Below, piece by piece: positions 17,979 through 27,412 of a DNA stretch of 64,000 nt. The DNA is from Romboutsia sedimentorum (GTDB lineage Bacteria > Bacillota > Clostridia > Peptostreptococcales > Peptostreptococcaceae), in assembly GCF_030131845.1 (NCBI RefSeq), contig NZ_JASKYM010000009.1, positions 1 through 64,000 of the forward strand, read 5' to 3'. Position 1 is the first letter of the stretch. Every line of letters begins with the position of its first letter. The position numbers and the translations under genes were made by a program. Under the pieces are notes generated by a model. The model saw only the letters and a list, made by a program, of their open reading frames with translations, made no database searches and had not been told where the DNA came from.

Positions 17979-19655
17979 TTAGAATAATCCTGCGATTACT
18001 CCATTTTCATCAACATCTATTTTTTCTGCTGCTGGAACTTTTGGAAGTCCTGGCATCTTCATTATTTGTCCAGTAAGTGCAACTATAAATCCAGCTCCTG
18101 CTGAAACAGTTAATTGTCTTACTGTTATTCTAAATCCTGTTGGTCTTCCTAATTTAGTTTGATCATCAGTTAAAGAATATTGAGTTTTAGCCATACATAT
18201 TGGCATCTTTCCAAATCCTAAACTTTCTAATCTATCTAATTCTTTTTTAGCTTGTGGAGTAAAGTCTACACCATCAGCTCCATATATCTTAGTAGCTATA
18301 GCATTTATTTTTTCTGCTATAGTTACATCATCTTCATAACAGAACTTAAAGTCATTTGGTTCGCTAGTTAATCTTATGATTTCTTTAGCTACTTCAATTC
18401 CGCCTTCTCCACCTTTTTCCCATACTTGAGATAAGGCAACATTAACACCTAGTTCTTGACATTTTGTTCTTACTAATTCAACTTCTGCTTGTGTATCAGT
18501 TGGGAATTCATTTATAGCAACTACTGCTGGTAATTTAAATACTTGAGTTATATTTTCAACATGCTTTAATAAGTTTGGAAGTCCAGCTTCTAAAGCTTCT
18601 AAATTTTCATTATTTAATTGATCTTTTGGTACTCCACCATTGTATTTTAATGCTCTTACAGTAGCAACTATTATAACTGCATCTGGCTTTAAGTTAGCCA
18701 TTCTACATTTTATATCTAAGAATTTTTCAGCACCTAAGTCAGCACCAAATCCTCCTTCTGTTACTACATAATCAGCAAAGTGCATAGCCATTCTTGTAGC
18801 TATAACTGAGTTACATCCATGAGCTATATTTGCAAATGGTCCACCGTGAACAAATGCTGGTGTTCCTTCTAATGTTTGAACTAAGTTTGGTTTTAAAGCA
18901 TCTTTTAATAATGCTGCCATAGCTCCATTAGCTTTTAATTGTTCTGCAGTTATAGGCTCTCCTTGGAAGTTATATCCAACTATTATTCTTCCTAATCTAA
19001 TTTTTAAATCACTTATATCACTTGCTAAACAGAAAGCTGCCATTACTTCTGATGCAACAGTTATATCAAATCCATCTTCTCTAACTACACCGTCTGCTCT
19101 TACGCCTAAACCATCAACAATATTTCTTAATTGTCTATCGTTCATATCAACGCATCTTCTCCAAGTTATAGTTCTAGAATCTATTCCTAATACATTGCCT
19201 TGGTGTATATGATTATCAAGCATAGCAGCTAGTAAGTTATTTGCAGCTCCTATTGCATGGAAATCTCCAGTGAAGTGTAAGTTTATATCTTCCATAGGAA
19301 CAACTTGAGCATATCCTCCACCAGCTGCTCCACCTTTAACACCAAACACTGGTCCTAGAGATGGTTCTCTTAAAGCAACTAATACATTTTCACCTAACTT
19401 AGCTAATCCATCTGCAACTCCTATAGTAGTTGTAGTTTTTCCTTCTCCTGCTGGAGTTGGGTTTATAGCTGTAGTTAATATTAGCTTAGATTTTTTTCCA
19501 CCATTATCTCTTTTTAAAAGATTATAGTCTACCTTAGCTTTATATTTTCCATATAATTCTATGTCATCTTCACCTAATCCTAACTTTTTAGCTACTTCTC
19601 TTATATCTTGTGGCTTAGCCTCTTGTGCAATTTCTATATCAGATTTGAATCCCAT
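17979..19655 (-). CDS. fhs: Formate-tetrahydrofolate ligase
   Basis: The 558-residue protein is the usual Fhs length and has the ATP motif [14 protein letters not shown] (about 67-80). It joins formate to THF using ATP, the first folate step of the methyl branch. I chose ATG 19655, eight bases after GGGAGGAG; a TTG at 19673 is less likely because it precedes that site. No formate dehydrogenase gene is in the window, so formate must come from elsewhere. Confidence 0.96.
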   Translation of the reverse strand: MGFKSDIEIAQEAKPQDIREVAKKLGLGEDDIELYGKYKAKVDYNLLKRDNGGKKSKLILTTAINPTPAGEGKTTTTIGVADGLAKLGENVLVALREPSLGPVFGVKGGAAGGGYAQVVPMEDINLHFTGDFHAIGAANNLLAAMLDNHIHQGNVLGIDSRTITWRRCVDMNDRQLRNIVDGLGVRADGVVREDGFDITVASEVMAAFCLASDISDLKIRLGRIIVGYNFQGEPITAEQLKANGAMAALLKDALKPNLVQTLEGTPAFVHGGPFANIAHGCNSVIATRMAMHFADYVVTEGGFGADLGAEKFLDIKCRMANLKPDAVIIVATVRALKYNGGVPKDQLNNENLEALEAGLPNLLKHVENITQVFKLPAVVAINEFPTDTQAEVELVRTKCQELGVNVALSQVWEKGGEGGIEVAKEIIRLTSEPNDFKFCYEDDVTIAEKINAIATKIYGADGVDFTPQAKKELDRLESLGFGKMPICMAKTQYSLTDDQTKLGRPTGFRITVRQLTVSAGAGFIVALTGQIMKMPGLPKVPAAEKIDVDENGVIAGLF

Positions 19656-19756
19656 AACTGAATCTCCTCCCAAAAATAAATATTTTTATAAATCTATATG
19701 ACACTATGTATACATATTTTTCATTTGTAAATATTTTATGTGTAATAGTGTTTTTT

Positions 19757-19790
19757 AAGTTAACCATCAAGTTTTATTGATGGTTAACTT
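19757..19790. promoter_or_regulatory. Perfect 14-bp dyad between cooC and fhs
   Basis: Arms AAGTTAACCATCAA (19757-19770) and its complement (19777-19790) flank a 6-base loop. It sits 13 bases past the cooC stop and 100 bases before fhs. On the minus strand an A run, not a U run, follows it, so it may be an operator or processing site. Confidence 0.55.
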
Positions 19791-19803
19791 ATCAACTTTT
19801 TAA

Positions 19804-20583
19804 TTACAGATTTTGCAATTTCATCAACTGCTGTTGTATTGCTTTTACCTGATTTCTGGTTTCTTCACTTGTGTCATATGGAGATTGATTTGATCTATCT
19901 GAATTTATAACATCTTGATTATAATAAATAAATCCTAATGATTCCCCATCTTCTAAGTTGGAGATTATAAATTCTTCATCTTCTTTATTTCTGATTTTAT
20001 TGCCTACAACAAATACTTTTTTAACGCCAATATCATTTCCTAGCTTTTTAACTTTTCTATAAGTCTGTAGACTTCTTTCACCTGGCTCAACAACTACTAT
20101 AAATGCATCTACACTTTCTGCAGTTCCTCTACCTAAGTGTTCAATACCAGCTTCCATATCCATAACAACTACATCTTTGTTTTGAAGTATTAAATGAGAG
20201 CATAGTCTTTTTAATAATACGTGTTCTGGACAAACACATCCAGATCCACCTGAATCTACAGTTCCTAATGTAAGTAATCTAACACCATTGTACTCTTTAC
20301 AAAAGTTCTCAGGTATATCATCTACTTTAGGATTTAATTTAAACATTTTTCCAAATGATCCTATTGATGCAGCAGTTCTATCAGATACAAAGTTTTTCAT
20401 TTCTGATATAGGAACTATTGAATCATATACTTCTTTTGGAAAACCTAGTGCTAAAGCTAAATTAGCATCGGGGTCGGCGTCTACAGCAACAACTCTGTAC
20501 CCGTCATTTGCAAACATTCTAGATAACATTGAAGAAAAAGTCGTCTTACCTACTCCACCCTTACCAGTTATTGCTATTTTCAT
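19804..20583 (-). CDS. cooC: CooC-type nickel-insertion ATPase for CO dehydrogenase
   Basis: The 259-residue ATPase has the deviant Walker A GKGGVGKTT at residues 8-16, the DADPDAN switch region and a nickel-binding Cys-x-Cys in GSGCVCPEH. It is 228 bases downstream of cooS, so it is the likely maturation factor for its C-cluster nickel. It differs clearly from the second copy at 12423-13193. I chose ATG 20583 after AAAGGTGG; the ATG at 20604 has no site. Confidence 0.93.
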   Translation of the reverse strand: MKIAITGKGGVGKTTFSSMLSRMFANDGYRVVAVDADPDANLALALGFPKEVYDSIVPISEMKNFVSDRTAASIGSFGKMFKLNPKVDDIPENFCKEYNGVRLLTLGTVDSGGSGCVCPEHVLLKRLCSHLILQNKDVVVMDMEAGIEHLGRGTAESVDAFIVVVEPGERSLQTYRKVKKLGNDIGVKKVFVVGNKIRNKEDEEFIISNLEDGESLGFIYYNQDVINSDRSNQSPYDTSEETRNQVKAIQQQLMKLQNL

Positions 20584-20811
20584 TATTATACCACCTTTTG
20601 TCATTTATAACTTTATTTTATGTTGTTTTTTTTATATTCCCCATTGTTTTTTAAACTTTTGTTTTATATTTAACAAATTTACTTTAAATTTTAAGTTTAT
20701 TTTATATTTTTACATACAAAATAAACTATAGTTAGTTCTTACTAGAACCTATTTGGATAATTACTAACTTTTCAAAGTAGTATTTATAGTTTTTTTATTT
20801 ATATATAATTA

Positions 20812-22731
20812 TTAAGCTTCAGCTGGAACCATCATTTTTTCTTCTACTAATTTTTCAAAGTGAACACGTTTCTTTTCTATATCACTTATTATAGTAGCAG
20901 CTAACTCATGACAGTTTTCATTAACTGTAAAGCTTGCTCCAACTTTATCTTTTAATCCTTCAGTCAATATCTCTACTGCTCTTGATGATCCTGTGATTGG
21001 AGGCATTATTCCTAAGTAAGTATCTATACCAGATGCAACAACATAACATCCTATAGCTACTGCTTTTTCAGACATCCATTCTGGAGCTATTCCTACTACT
21101 GGAATATCAGACATATCCATATCTAAATTTTTAGCACATGCTGCAACTAAATCTAATATACGACTTATATCAACGCATGAACCCATATGTAGTACTGGTG
21201 GTATGTCTACTAATTCACAAACTGTAGCCAAACCTTTTCCAGCATATTTCTTAGCTGCATCTTTATCCATTAATCCAAACTTAGCTGCTGCTTGAGCACC
21301 ACATCCTGTAGTAACAACTATTATATCGTTTTTAATTAATTCTTTCATAATAGTTACATGAGCTTCATTTGAAACACCTTTAGCATTGTTACATCCAACA
21401 ACACCAGCAGCTCCTCTTAATACTCCTGATTTTAAACAGTCCACTAATGGCTTAACTGTTCCTGTTGGATCTATATGAGAGTTTACAACTCTATCTAACT
21501 GAGGTATTATAGCATCTACACTATATCCAACTGTTGCACTTGATTTTAATTCTGGTATTAAAACCTTTTCTTGATCTCTGTTTTTGAAGTTTAATACTGC
21601 TTCTTTCACTATTTCTTTAGCTATTGCTAATGCTTCTTCTTCTTTAAATTCTATATAAGTTGATCCTGTTATTTTTGCTTTTGGAGAAGTTGTTATGAAT
21701 TTTGTGTGATAGCAATCAGCAACTTTTGCTAATGCTGGGAATATACATTGAACATCAACTATAACAGCTTCTACAGCTCCTGTTATAATTGCTAGTTCTT
21801 GTTGATGGAAGTCTCCTGCTATTCTTACACCATGTCTCATTGTAACCTCATTACCTGTACAGCACATACCAGCTAAGTTTATTCCCTCAGCTCCCATTTC
21901 TTTAGCTAAAGCTACTAATTCTGGATCTTCTGATGCTAATACTATCATTTCTGATAATGTTGGTTCATGACCGTGTAATACTATATTTACTTTAGTTTGT
22001 TCTAATACTCCTAAATTAGCTTCTGTTTGTCTTGGTATTGGAGTTCCAAATAGGATATCACTAAATCTAGTTCCTATCATAGATCCAGCCCATCCATCTG
22101 CCATAGATGTTCTTAATGACATATGTATTAAACTATCTAAATCAGAAGTACACCCTATATGAGTTGAATGCATTATTGTAGCTATTTCTCTATCTATAGC
22201 TCTTGGCTCTATTTCGTAATCTTTCCATACTTGTTGTCTTTGTTTTGGTGCATTTTTTAGAAGTCTTGATACGCCATAAGGCTTACCAAATTCCATTAGA
22301 CCTATCTCAGCAACTTCATGAGCTATATCATAGATATCTCTACCTTCTGTAGCTACATCCCATTCCTTAGCTAGTTCTATTAATTTACCTTCTTCTCTTA
22401 TTTTGTAGTTACCATCTCTACTACTTAAAGCCATTGTATGCGCTAAATCTCTAGCATGGTCAGAGTGAGCTGCTGTTCCTCCAGCAACCATTCTTGCAAA
22501 GTTTCTACCTACTATTGTATGTTCGTCTGCTCCACATAATCCTCTTGGAGTTTTTGGTGTTATTCTACATGGCCCCATTCCACATATTCTACAACAGTTA
22601 CCTTGAAGACCAAAGCCACATTGTGCTTTCATAGCTAACTTTCTATCGTACATAGTCTCTACGCCATCTTTTTCAGCCTTGTCTATCATAACCTGGCTAT
22701 TTAAATCGATAGTTAACATTTTTTTATCCAT
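20812..22731 (-). CDS. cooS: Anaerobic carbon monoxide dehydrogenase, catalytic subunit
   Basis: The 639-residue CooS/AcsA reduces CO2 to CO for AcsB. The D-cluster and B-cluster cysteines are present (Cys38, Cys46, Cys47, Cys50, Cys55, Cys66). The C-cluster ligands are seen as His in LHGHEP and Cys in GMCCTGNE, DVQCIFP, VVGCNNAKG, TTGCGAQ and MGSCVDI. It is separated from acsB by 11 kb of folate and corrinoid genes. A candidate promoter and long leader lie upstream. Confidence 0.97.
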   Translation of the reverse strand: MDKKMLTIDLNSQVMIDKAEKDGVETMYDRKLAMKAQCGFGLQGNCCRICGMGPCRITPKTPRGLCGADEHTIVGRNFARMVAGGTAAHSDHARDLAHTMALSSRDGNYKIREEGKLIELAKEWDVATEGRDIYDIAHEVAEIGLMEFGKPYGVSRLLKNAPKQRQQVWKDYEIEPRAIDREIATIMHSTHIGCTSDLDSLIHMSLRTSMADGWAGSMIGTRFSDILFGTPIPRQTEANLGVLEQTKVNIVLHGHEPTLSEMIVLASEDPELVALAKEMGAEGINLAGMCCTGNEVTMRHGVRIAGDFHQQELAIITGAVEAVIVDVQCIFPALAKVADCYHTKFITTSPKAKITGSTYIEFKEEEALAIAKEIVKEAVLNFKNRDQEKVLIPELKSSATVGYSVDAIIPQLDRVVNSHIDPTGTVKPLVDCLKSGVLRGAAGVVGCNNAKGVSNEAHVTIMKELIKNDIIVVTTGCGAQAAAKFGLMDKDAAKKYAGKGLATVCELVDIPPVLHMGSCVDISRILDLVAACAKNLDMDMSDIPVVGIAPEWMSEKAVAIGCYVVASGIDTYLGIMPPITGSSRAVEILTEGLKDKVGASFTVNENCHELAATIISDIEKKRVHFEKLVEEKMMVPAEA

Positions 22732-23069
22732 ATTCCTATCCCCTTTTTTATTGATTTTTATTCCCTAGGTGATAAAAAAATTATGTCCGTTTTTAATTGT
22801 TATTTTATTGAAATATTATTTTAAGGATGATCATAAACAAATTAGTAATCATCAATTCCTTAGCCTTTATAAAAGTTCAAATTACAAATTCCTTTAATTT
22901 GATTATATACTAATTTTTGATAATTTGGTATTTTTTTATACAAATTTAAACAAAATCATTCATCAAATAAATATTTTAAATTAATAAATTTTAATTTTAT
23001 CACTAAAATGATTTTATATAAAATTTTACCAATAAACATTTGTGAAAAACGTTTACCTCGTCCAACTTT
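22732..23069 (-). other. Long AT-rich leader upstream of cooS
   Basis: If transcription starts near 23063, the cooS mRNA has a leader of about 330 bases. It holds a weak dyad (GATGAT/ATCATC, about 22826-22852), a second possible -10 box TATAAT (22902-22907) and a weak catabolite-repression-like palindrome around 23042-23057. I see no known riboswitch. No terminator is evident after the ptb-like gene. Confidence 0.4.
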
Positions 23070-23098
23070 ATTATAGTATCAATTTAATGATTTGTACA
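23070..23098 (-). promoter_or_regulatory. Candidate promoter of the Wood-Ljungdahl operon
   Basis: On the minus strand TGTACA (23093-23098) and a perfect TATAAT (23070-23075) are 17 bases apart. The site lies between the ptb-like gene and cooS. Confidence 0.55.
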
Positions 23099-23126
23099 TA
23101 TACATTTTACATATTTTAACTATATT

Positions 23127-24038
23127 TTATTTCAAATTTTGTGCTATTAGTGCACCATATGCTATAGAGTACAATTTTGATTCATGGCTATCTGCTCTTG
23201 ATACTAAAACTATTGGTGCTTTAGCTCCCATAACCACCCCTGCTGATTTTGAATTTGACATATATGTAAATGCTTTACCTATTCCATTACCCACCTCTAT
23301 AGTTGGTACAACTAATATATCTGCATCACCACCTATTTCACTTTTGAACCCTTTTATATCACTAGCTTCCTTAGATACTGCAAGGTCAAAAGCTAAAGGT
23401 CCTTCAACAATAACATTCTCACCAAATTTACCTTCTTTAGAAGCCTTTTGTAGTAAATCTGCATCTACTGTAGCTTGCATTTTAGGATTAACTTTTTCTT
23501 TAGCTGCAAGACATGCAACTTTGACAGTTTCCATACCTAATGCTTTTGCTGCTTGTATAGAATTTTTAAGTATTTTTTCTTTTTGCTCATAATCTGGTGC
23601 TATATTCATTCCACCATCAGTTAATAATAATAACTTATGGTATTTTTCAAGTTCATATATCATGACATGGCTTAATAAGCTGTCAGTTCTAAGCCCATAT
23701 TCTTTATTTAATACTGCCTTTAAAAGTACTGCTGTATCTAATATTCCCTTCATTACGAAGTCAGCGTCTTTATTACATACTAATTGAACTGCTACTTTAG
23801 CACTTTCCTCTATAGTTTCAGTCTTTATTATTTTGATATCATCTAACTTAAAGTCTATTTCTTTTGCTATTTGTTGTATTTTTTCAAGATTTCCTACTAA
23901 TATAGGCTTTATTATTTTTTTTTCTACTGCATCTTTTATAGCTATTAATACTTCTTTATCCTCTGCTGCAGCTACAGAAAGTGTTACTTTATCTTGTCCC
24001 TTAAGTTTAGCTAACATATCTTCTAAATTTTTTATCAT
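23127..24038 (-). CDS. Phosphate butyryl/acetyltransferase family protein
   Basis: The 303-residue protein belongs to the phosphotransacylase family, closest to Ptb (about 300 residues), with FVMKGILDTAVLLKAVL, LLTDGGMNIAPD and a late SRADSHESKL. These enzymes swap CoA for phosphate on acyl groups. No butyrate kinase gene is adjacent, so it might act on acetyl-CoA or another acyl-CoA and a kinase elsewhere. It lies upstream of cooS in the same direction, with no clear terminator between. Confidence 0.87.
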   Translation of the reverse strand: MIKNLEDMLAKLKGQDKVTLSVAAAEDKEVLIAIKDAVEKKIIKPILVGNLEKIQQIAKEIDFKLDDIKIIKTETIEESAKVAVQLVCNKDADFVMKGILDTAVLLKAVLNKEYGLRTDSLLSHVMIYELEKYHKLLLLTDGGMNIAPDYEQKEKILKNSIQAAKALGMETVKVACLAAKEKVNPKMQATVDADLLQKASKEGKFGENVIVEGPLAFDLAVSKEASDIKGFKSEIGGDADILVVPTIEVGNGIGKAFTYMSNSKSAGVVMGAKAPIVLVSRADSHESKLYSIAYGALIAQNLK

Positions 24039-24087
24039 ATTAAAGCCACCCCCTTTTGTATATACTTATATAGTAGCATATTATTAT

Positions 24088-24118
24088 AAAAAAAGGCCCC
24101 TTATTAGGAGCCTTTTTT
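24088..24118. terminator. Bidirectional terminator
   Basis: AAAAAAAGGCCCC and GGAGCCTTTTTT form a short GC-rich stem with A and U runs on both sides. It ends the TPR gene transcript on the minus strand. Confidence 0.85.
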
Positions 24119-24136
24119 GGTTAATTAGAATTATTT

Positions 24137-25279
24137 TTATCTATATTTACTAAGTTCTTTCATGCACGCTATCGTTACTTCATCTTGTGAATCTAATTCA
24201 TGCGCTCTTTCTACATAATAAATAGCATCATCTAGATTACCATTATTTAAGTATGCCATTCCTAAATTACATAATATTTCTGGGTCTTCTTTTATTTTTG
24301 CTGCTGTTTCAAAATGTTCAATTGCTTTTTCTAAATTAAAATTAGTTGCTTCACAAAGACCTAATTCCACCATAGCATCAACTTGATGTGGTTTTATTAA
24401 TAATATTTTTTCGAAATATTTCTTAGCCTCTTCAATTTCATTCATATCCTTATAAGCTAGTCCTATCATAAATAATAAGTTCCACCAATCAGAATGTTCT
24501 TCTTCTAGTGGTAATAGTTTCTTTAATCCTTCTTCGCACTTTCCTTGGAATACAAGATTATATCCTTCTTCATATTGAACTTTAAAGTCCATTTTACCTA
24601 CATTCTCTTGTATTTCAGCGATTAAATCTGGATCTAATCCTAATTTACATGCTTCTTCCCATATTACTCTAGCTTTTATATATTGACCTTGATTATAATA
24701 ATGATATCCTAAATGGTAATAACCTAATGCAAATCCTTCATCTAATTCTATAACTTTTTCTAATTTAGATAATGCCTCAAGTAAAAACTTATTCATTGCC
24801 TCATCTTCCATATCCTTTTGATATTGTTTAGCAACTTCTTGGCATACTATTGCATAATGATATAATCCATCTATGTCTTCAGGGTACATAGTTATCATAG
24901 CTTTTAGATATATTAGTGAATCTGTACATTCTCCAATATCAAAATATTTTCTAGACATATATCCCATATATGCTTTTAGGTCTAAGTTTATTTTTTTACT
25001 AAATGCGTCTAAGAATTTTCTATATTCATTATTATTTTTAAATTGGCTATCTATACCAATTATAAATATCATTGCATCAGCTATGGACATTGCATTTATA
25101 TTATCTTGTGCTGTATTTTCTTTTATTCCTTTAACTAGTACTTCATTTTTTATAGGTACATCTAATCCACCATTTGGAACACTATATCCTTCAACTTTAA
25201 ACTCACCATCGTGCTTTATCTTTATAAAAGCTAATTGCTCAGCTTTTTTAACTAAATATTTTTCTATTTTAAATTTCAT
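24137..25279 (-). CDS. Tetratricopeptide repeat protein
   Basis: The 380-residue soluble protein has a unique N-terminal part (1 to about 120). Tandem TPR helices then run to the end, clearest from about residue 275 (LLFMIGLAYKDMNEIEEAKKYFEKIL, continuing past 350). TPRs bind other proteins; the partner is unknown. It follows a DUF4080 radical SAM gene by 11 bases, so the two may be co-expressed. Confidence 0.8.
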   Translation of the reverse strand: MKFKIEKYLVKKAEQLAFIKIKHDGEFKVEGYSVPNGGLDVPIKNEVLVKGIKENTAQDNINAMSIADAMIFIIGIDSQFKNNNEYRKFLDAFSKKINLDLKAYMGYMSRKYFDIGECTDSLIYLKAMITMYPEDIDGLYHYAIVCQEVAKQYQKDMEDEAMNKFLLEALSKLEKVIELDEGFALGYYHLGYHYYNQGQYIKARVIWEEACKLGLDPDLIAEIQENVGKMDFKVQYEEGYNLVFQGKCEEGLKKLLPLEEEHSDWWNLLFMIGLAYKDMNEIEEAKKYFEKILLIKPHQVDAMVELGLCEATNFNLEKAIEHFETAAKIKEDPEILCNLGMAYLNNGNLDDAIYYVERAHELDSQDEVTIACMKELSKYR

Positions 25280-25290
25280 ATTAATCTCCT

Positions 25291-27045
25291 TTATATTTCT
25301 ACGCTATGTGCTTTTGATTTTTCAAATATTTTTTTATCATCATATACAAACAATATCATATTGTCTGTTTTACCTACTGAAGCATTTATATTTTGTTTTA
25401 GCTTTAGTATATCAAACTCAAATGGTTCAAAATGAACATTTTTTATTATATTTTTAGCTGAAATATTTATAAATTGAGGTAAGTATTGTGATAAATTTTC
25501 TTCTTTTTGTAAAAATACATGACATCTATTTTTAAAATCTTCTTTTTCTAATTTATTAAAGAAGTTTGGTAAATTAGATGTTTTTCCTAAAGATATATAA
25601 TCATATTTTAAAATATCATTAAACATATCATTATTCGCATTTATCTTTTCATTATAAAAATCTAGTAATATTTTGTATAATTGATTTTTTCCTTGTGCCA
25701 TATCAAAATATCCATTTTCATCAAAGTATGTAGCAAAAGCTTCAAAAAACTTAAATGGACTTTCTTTATAATAATTAAATATTATATATCTCATTGATAA
25801 TACAAAATTCTTGGAATTATAGTATTTTTCTAATATTTCTTCTATATCTTTTAATTTTAATATTTGTGAGTAGCTAATATAATCATTATATAAAACTTCA
25901 TATGGAGTATAATCTTTGTATTTATATCCATGTTCATTAGCAGCTTTTCTTATACCTGTTCCTTTTATCATCTTTAAAAATCCTAATTGTAAATGTTCTA
26001 TACCTAAGTTGAAAACATCATTAAATGAATTTTCAAAACTAGAATAATTCTCATAAGGAAGACCTGCTATTAAATCTAAATGTTGATGTATATTTCTATA
26101 TGATGCTATTTTTTGTACTACATAAGATAATTTTTTAAAATCATCTCTTCTACCAACAGCATCTAAAGTTTTTTGATTTGTTGTTTGAACTCCGATTTCA
26201 AATTGGAATAATCCTTCTTTGCAATCTACTAAAAAATCTAGCATATCATCATCTAATAAATGTGCCGTAACCTCAAAATGATATGTAGTATAGTCATTAT
26301 CATTTTCCATAAGGAAGTTCATAATTTCTTTTGCAAAGTTTTTATTTGCATTGAATGTTCTATCTATAAATTTAATTTGAGAAACTCTAGCATCTATCAA
26401 TGCCTTTAAATCTTTTTTTACCCTATCTATACCAAAGTATCTAAGTCCTTTAAGCGTTGATGATAAACAATATTGACAATTAAAAGGACAACCTCTAGAT
26501 GTTTCATAATAAACTATTCTATTTTCATATTCTGTTGGATCTAAGTTTTCATACGGGCTTGGTATATCATCTAAATTTTCTAATAATGCCTTAGGTCTAT
26601 TAGTTATTATTTCATTTCCATGTCTATAAACTATACCTTCTACATCTTCTATGTTTTTGCTACCTTGTAAGTACATTACTAAGTCCCTAAAAACTAATTC
26701 ACCTTCACCACATAATATGTAGTCTACAAATGGATAGTTTTTCATAGAACATTCACTATCGTATGTTACCTCTGGTCCACCTAGCGCGATTTTAGTATTA
26801 GGCTTAACTTTTTTTATATTATCACATATCCTCACTATATCATTTACATTCCAGATATAAGTTGAAAATAATATAATATCATAATCATTTTTATGTATAT
26901 CTTTTAATATATAATCTAAATCGTTATTTATCGTGTATTCTTTTAAATCTACATCTACTAAGTCTTTAACAAATGCTTTTAAATATCTTATAGCTAAATT
27001 TGTATGAATAAACTTTGAATTTAGCGTTGTTAATAGTATTTTCAA
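25291..27045 (-). CDS. B12-binding-type radical SAM protein (DUF4080)
   Basis: The 584-residue protein has an N-terminal cobalamin-binding-like Rossmann domain (1 to about 130), a radical SAM core with CPFNCQYC (Cys186, Cys190, Cys193) and a DUF4080 C-terminal part. Family members are common in clostridia and their reaction is not settled. The start is TTG at 27045, six bases after GAGGTG. No ATG fits as well. Confidence 0.83.
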   Translation of the reverse strand: MKILLTTLNSKFIHTNLAIRYLKAFVKDLVDVDLKEYTINNDLDYILKDIHKNDYDIILFSTYIWNVNDIVRICDNIKKVKPNTKIALGGPEVTYDSECSMKNYPFVDYILCGEGELVFRDLVMYLQGSKNIEDVEGIVYRHGNEIITNRPKALLENLDDIPSPYENLDPTEYENRIVYYETSRGCPFNCQYCLSSTLKGLRYFGIDRVKKDLKALIDARVSQIKFIDRTFNANKNFAKEIMNFLMENDNDYTTYHFEVTAHLLDDDMLDFLVDCKEGLFQFEIGVQTTNQKTLDAVGRRDDFKKLSYVVQKIASYRNIHQHLDLIAGLPYENYSSFENSFNDVFNLGIEHLQLGFLKMIKGTGIRKAANEHGYKYKDYTPYEVLYNDYISYSQILKLKDIEEILEKYYNSKNFVLSMRYIIFNYYKESPFKFFEAFATYFDENGYFDMAQGKNQLYKILLDFYNEKINANNDMFNDILKYDYISLGKTSNLPNFFNKLEKEDFKNRCHVFLQKEENLSQYLPQFINISAKNIIKNVHFEPFEFDILKLKQNINASVGKTDNMILFVYDDKKIFEKSKAHSVEI

Positions 27046-27207
27046 TTATTTCACCTCTTTTTAATATTGTTATATATTTTTATGCTATTTTTAGGTTAAA
27101 ATAGTATGTGTAAAATTCTATCAAAATTTTTTTAATAGAAGGTTTTTCCATGTTTTTTGTAGAATAATAGTATTATAAGTATATCTGATTTAGAAAGGAA
27201 GTTTTTT

Positions 27208-27408
27208 ATGGAATTAATTGACCAAGTATCTATCAACGCTTTATCAAAAAGAGATTTATTGCTTATTGTAAAGGCCCTAGAGTACACAAACGAAAATACT
27301 GGCCTTGAAGATTTTATTGATCTTAGAAACAGCATAGTAAAAGAACTATGTTTTTTAACTAGCACTACCGAAGAACAATTCGTAAATTATTTAGAAACTA
27401 ATAACTAA
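27208..27408 (+). CDS. Small hypothetical protein, 66 residues
   Basis: I do not recognise this protein. The ATG follows AGAAAGGAAG and the sequence is balanced, soluble and helical (residues 13-50), with no membrane segment. It lies on the plus strand between two minus-strand genes and ends four bases before the next stop. The good ribosome binding site supports a real gene. The overlapping minus-strand frame there has no such site. Confidence 0.65.
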   Translation: MELIDQVSINALSKRDLLLIVKALEYTNENTGLEDFIDLRNSIVKELCFLTSTTEEQFVNYLETNN

Positions 27409-27412
27409 AAGT

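Noticed and set aside
20725-20769. Structured RNA between cooS and cooC (AGTTAGT/ACTAACT and GTTCT/AGAAC)
   Set aside because: The two stems overlap in part and are short, so I could not support one fold.
23042-23057. Catabolite-repression (cre) site upstream of cooS
   Set aside because: The palindrome around AACGTT has several mismatches to the cre consensus, so it is kept only as a weak possibility in the leader entry.
27132-27365. Minus-strand open frame over the small plus-strand gene at 27208-27408
   Set aside because: It lacks a ribosome binding site, while the plus-strand gene has AGAAAGGAAG before its ATG.
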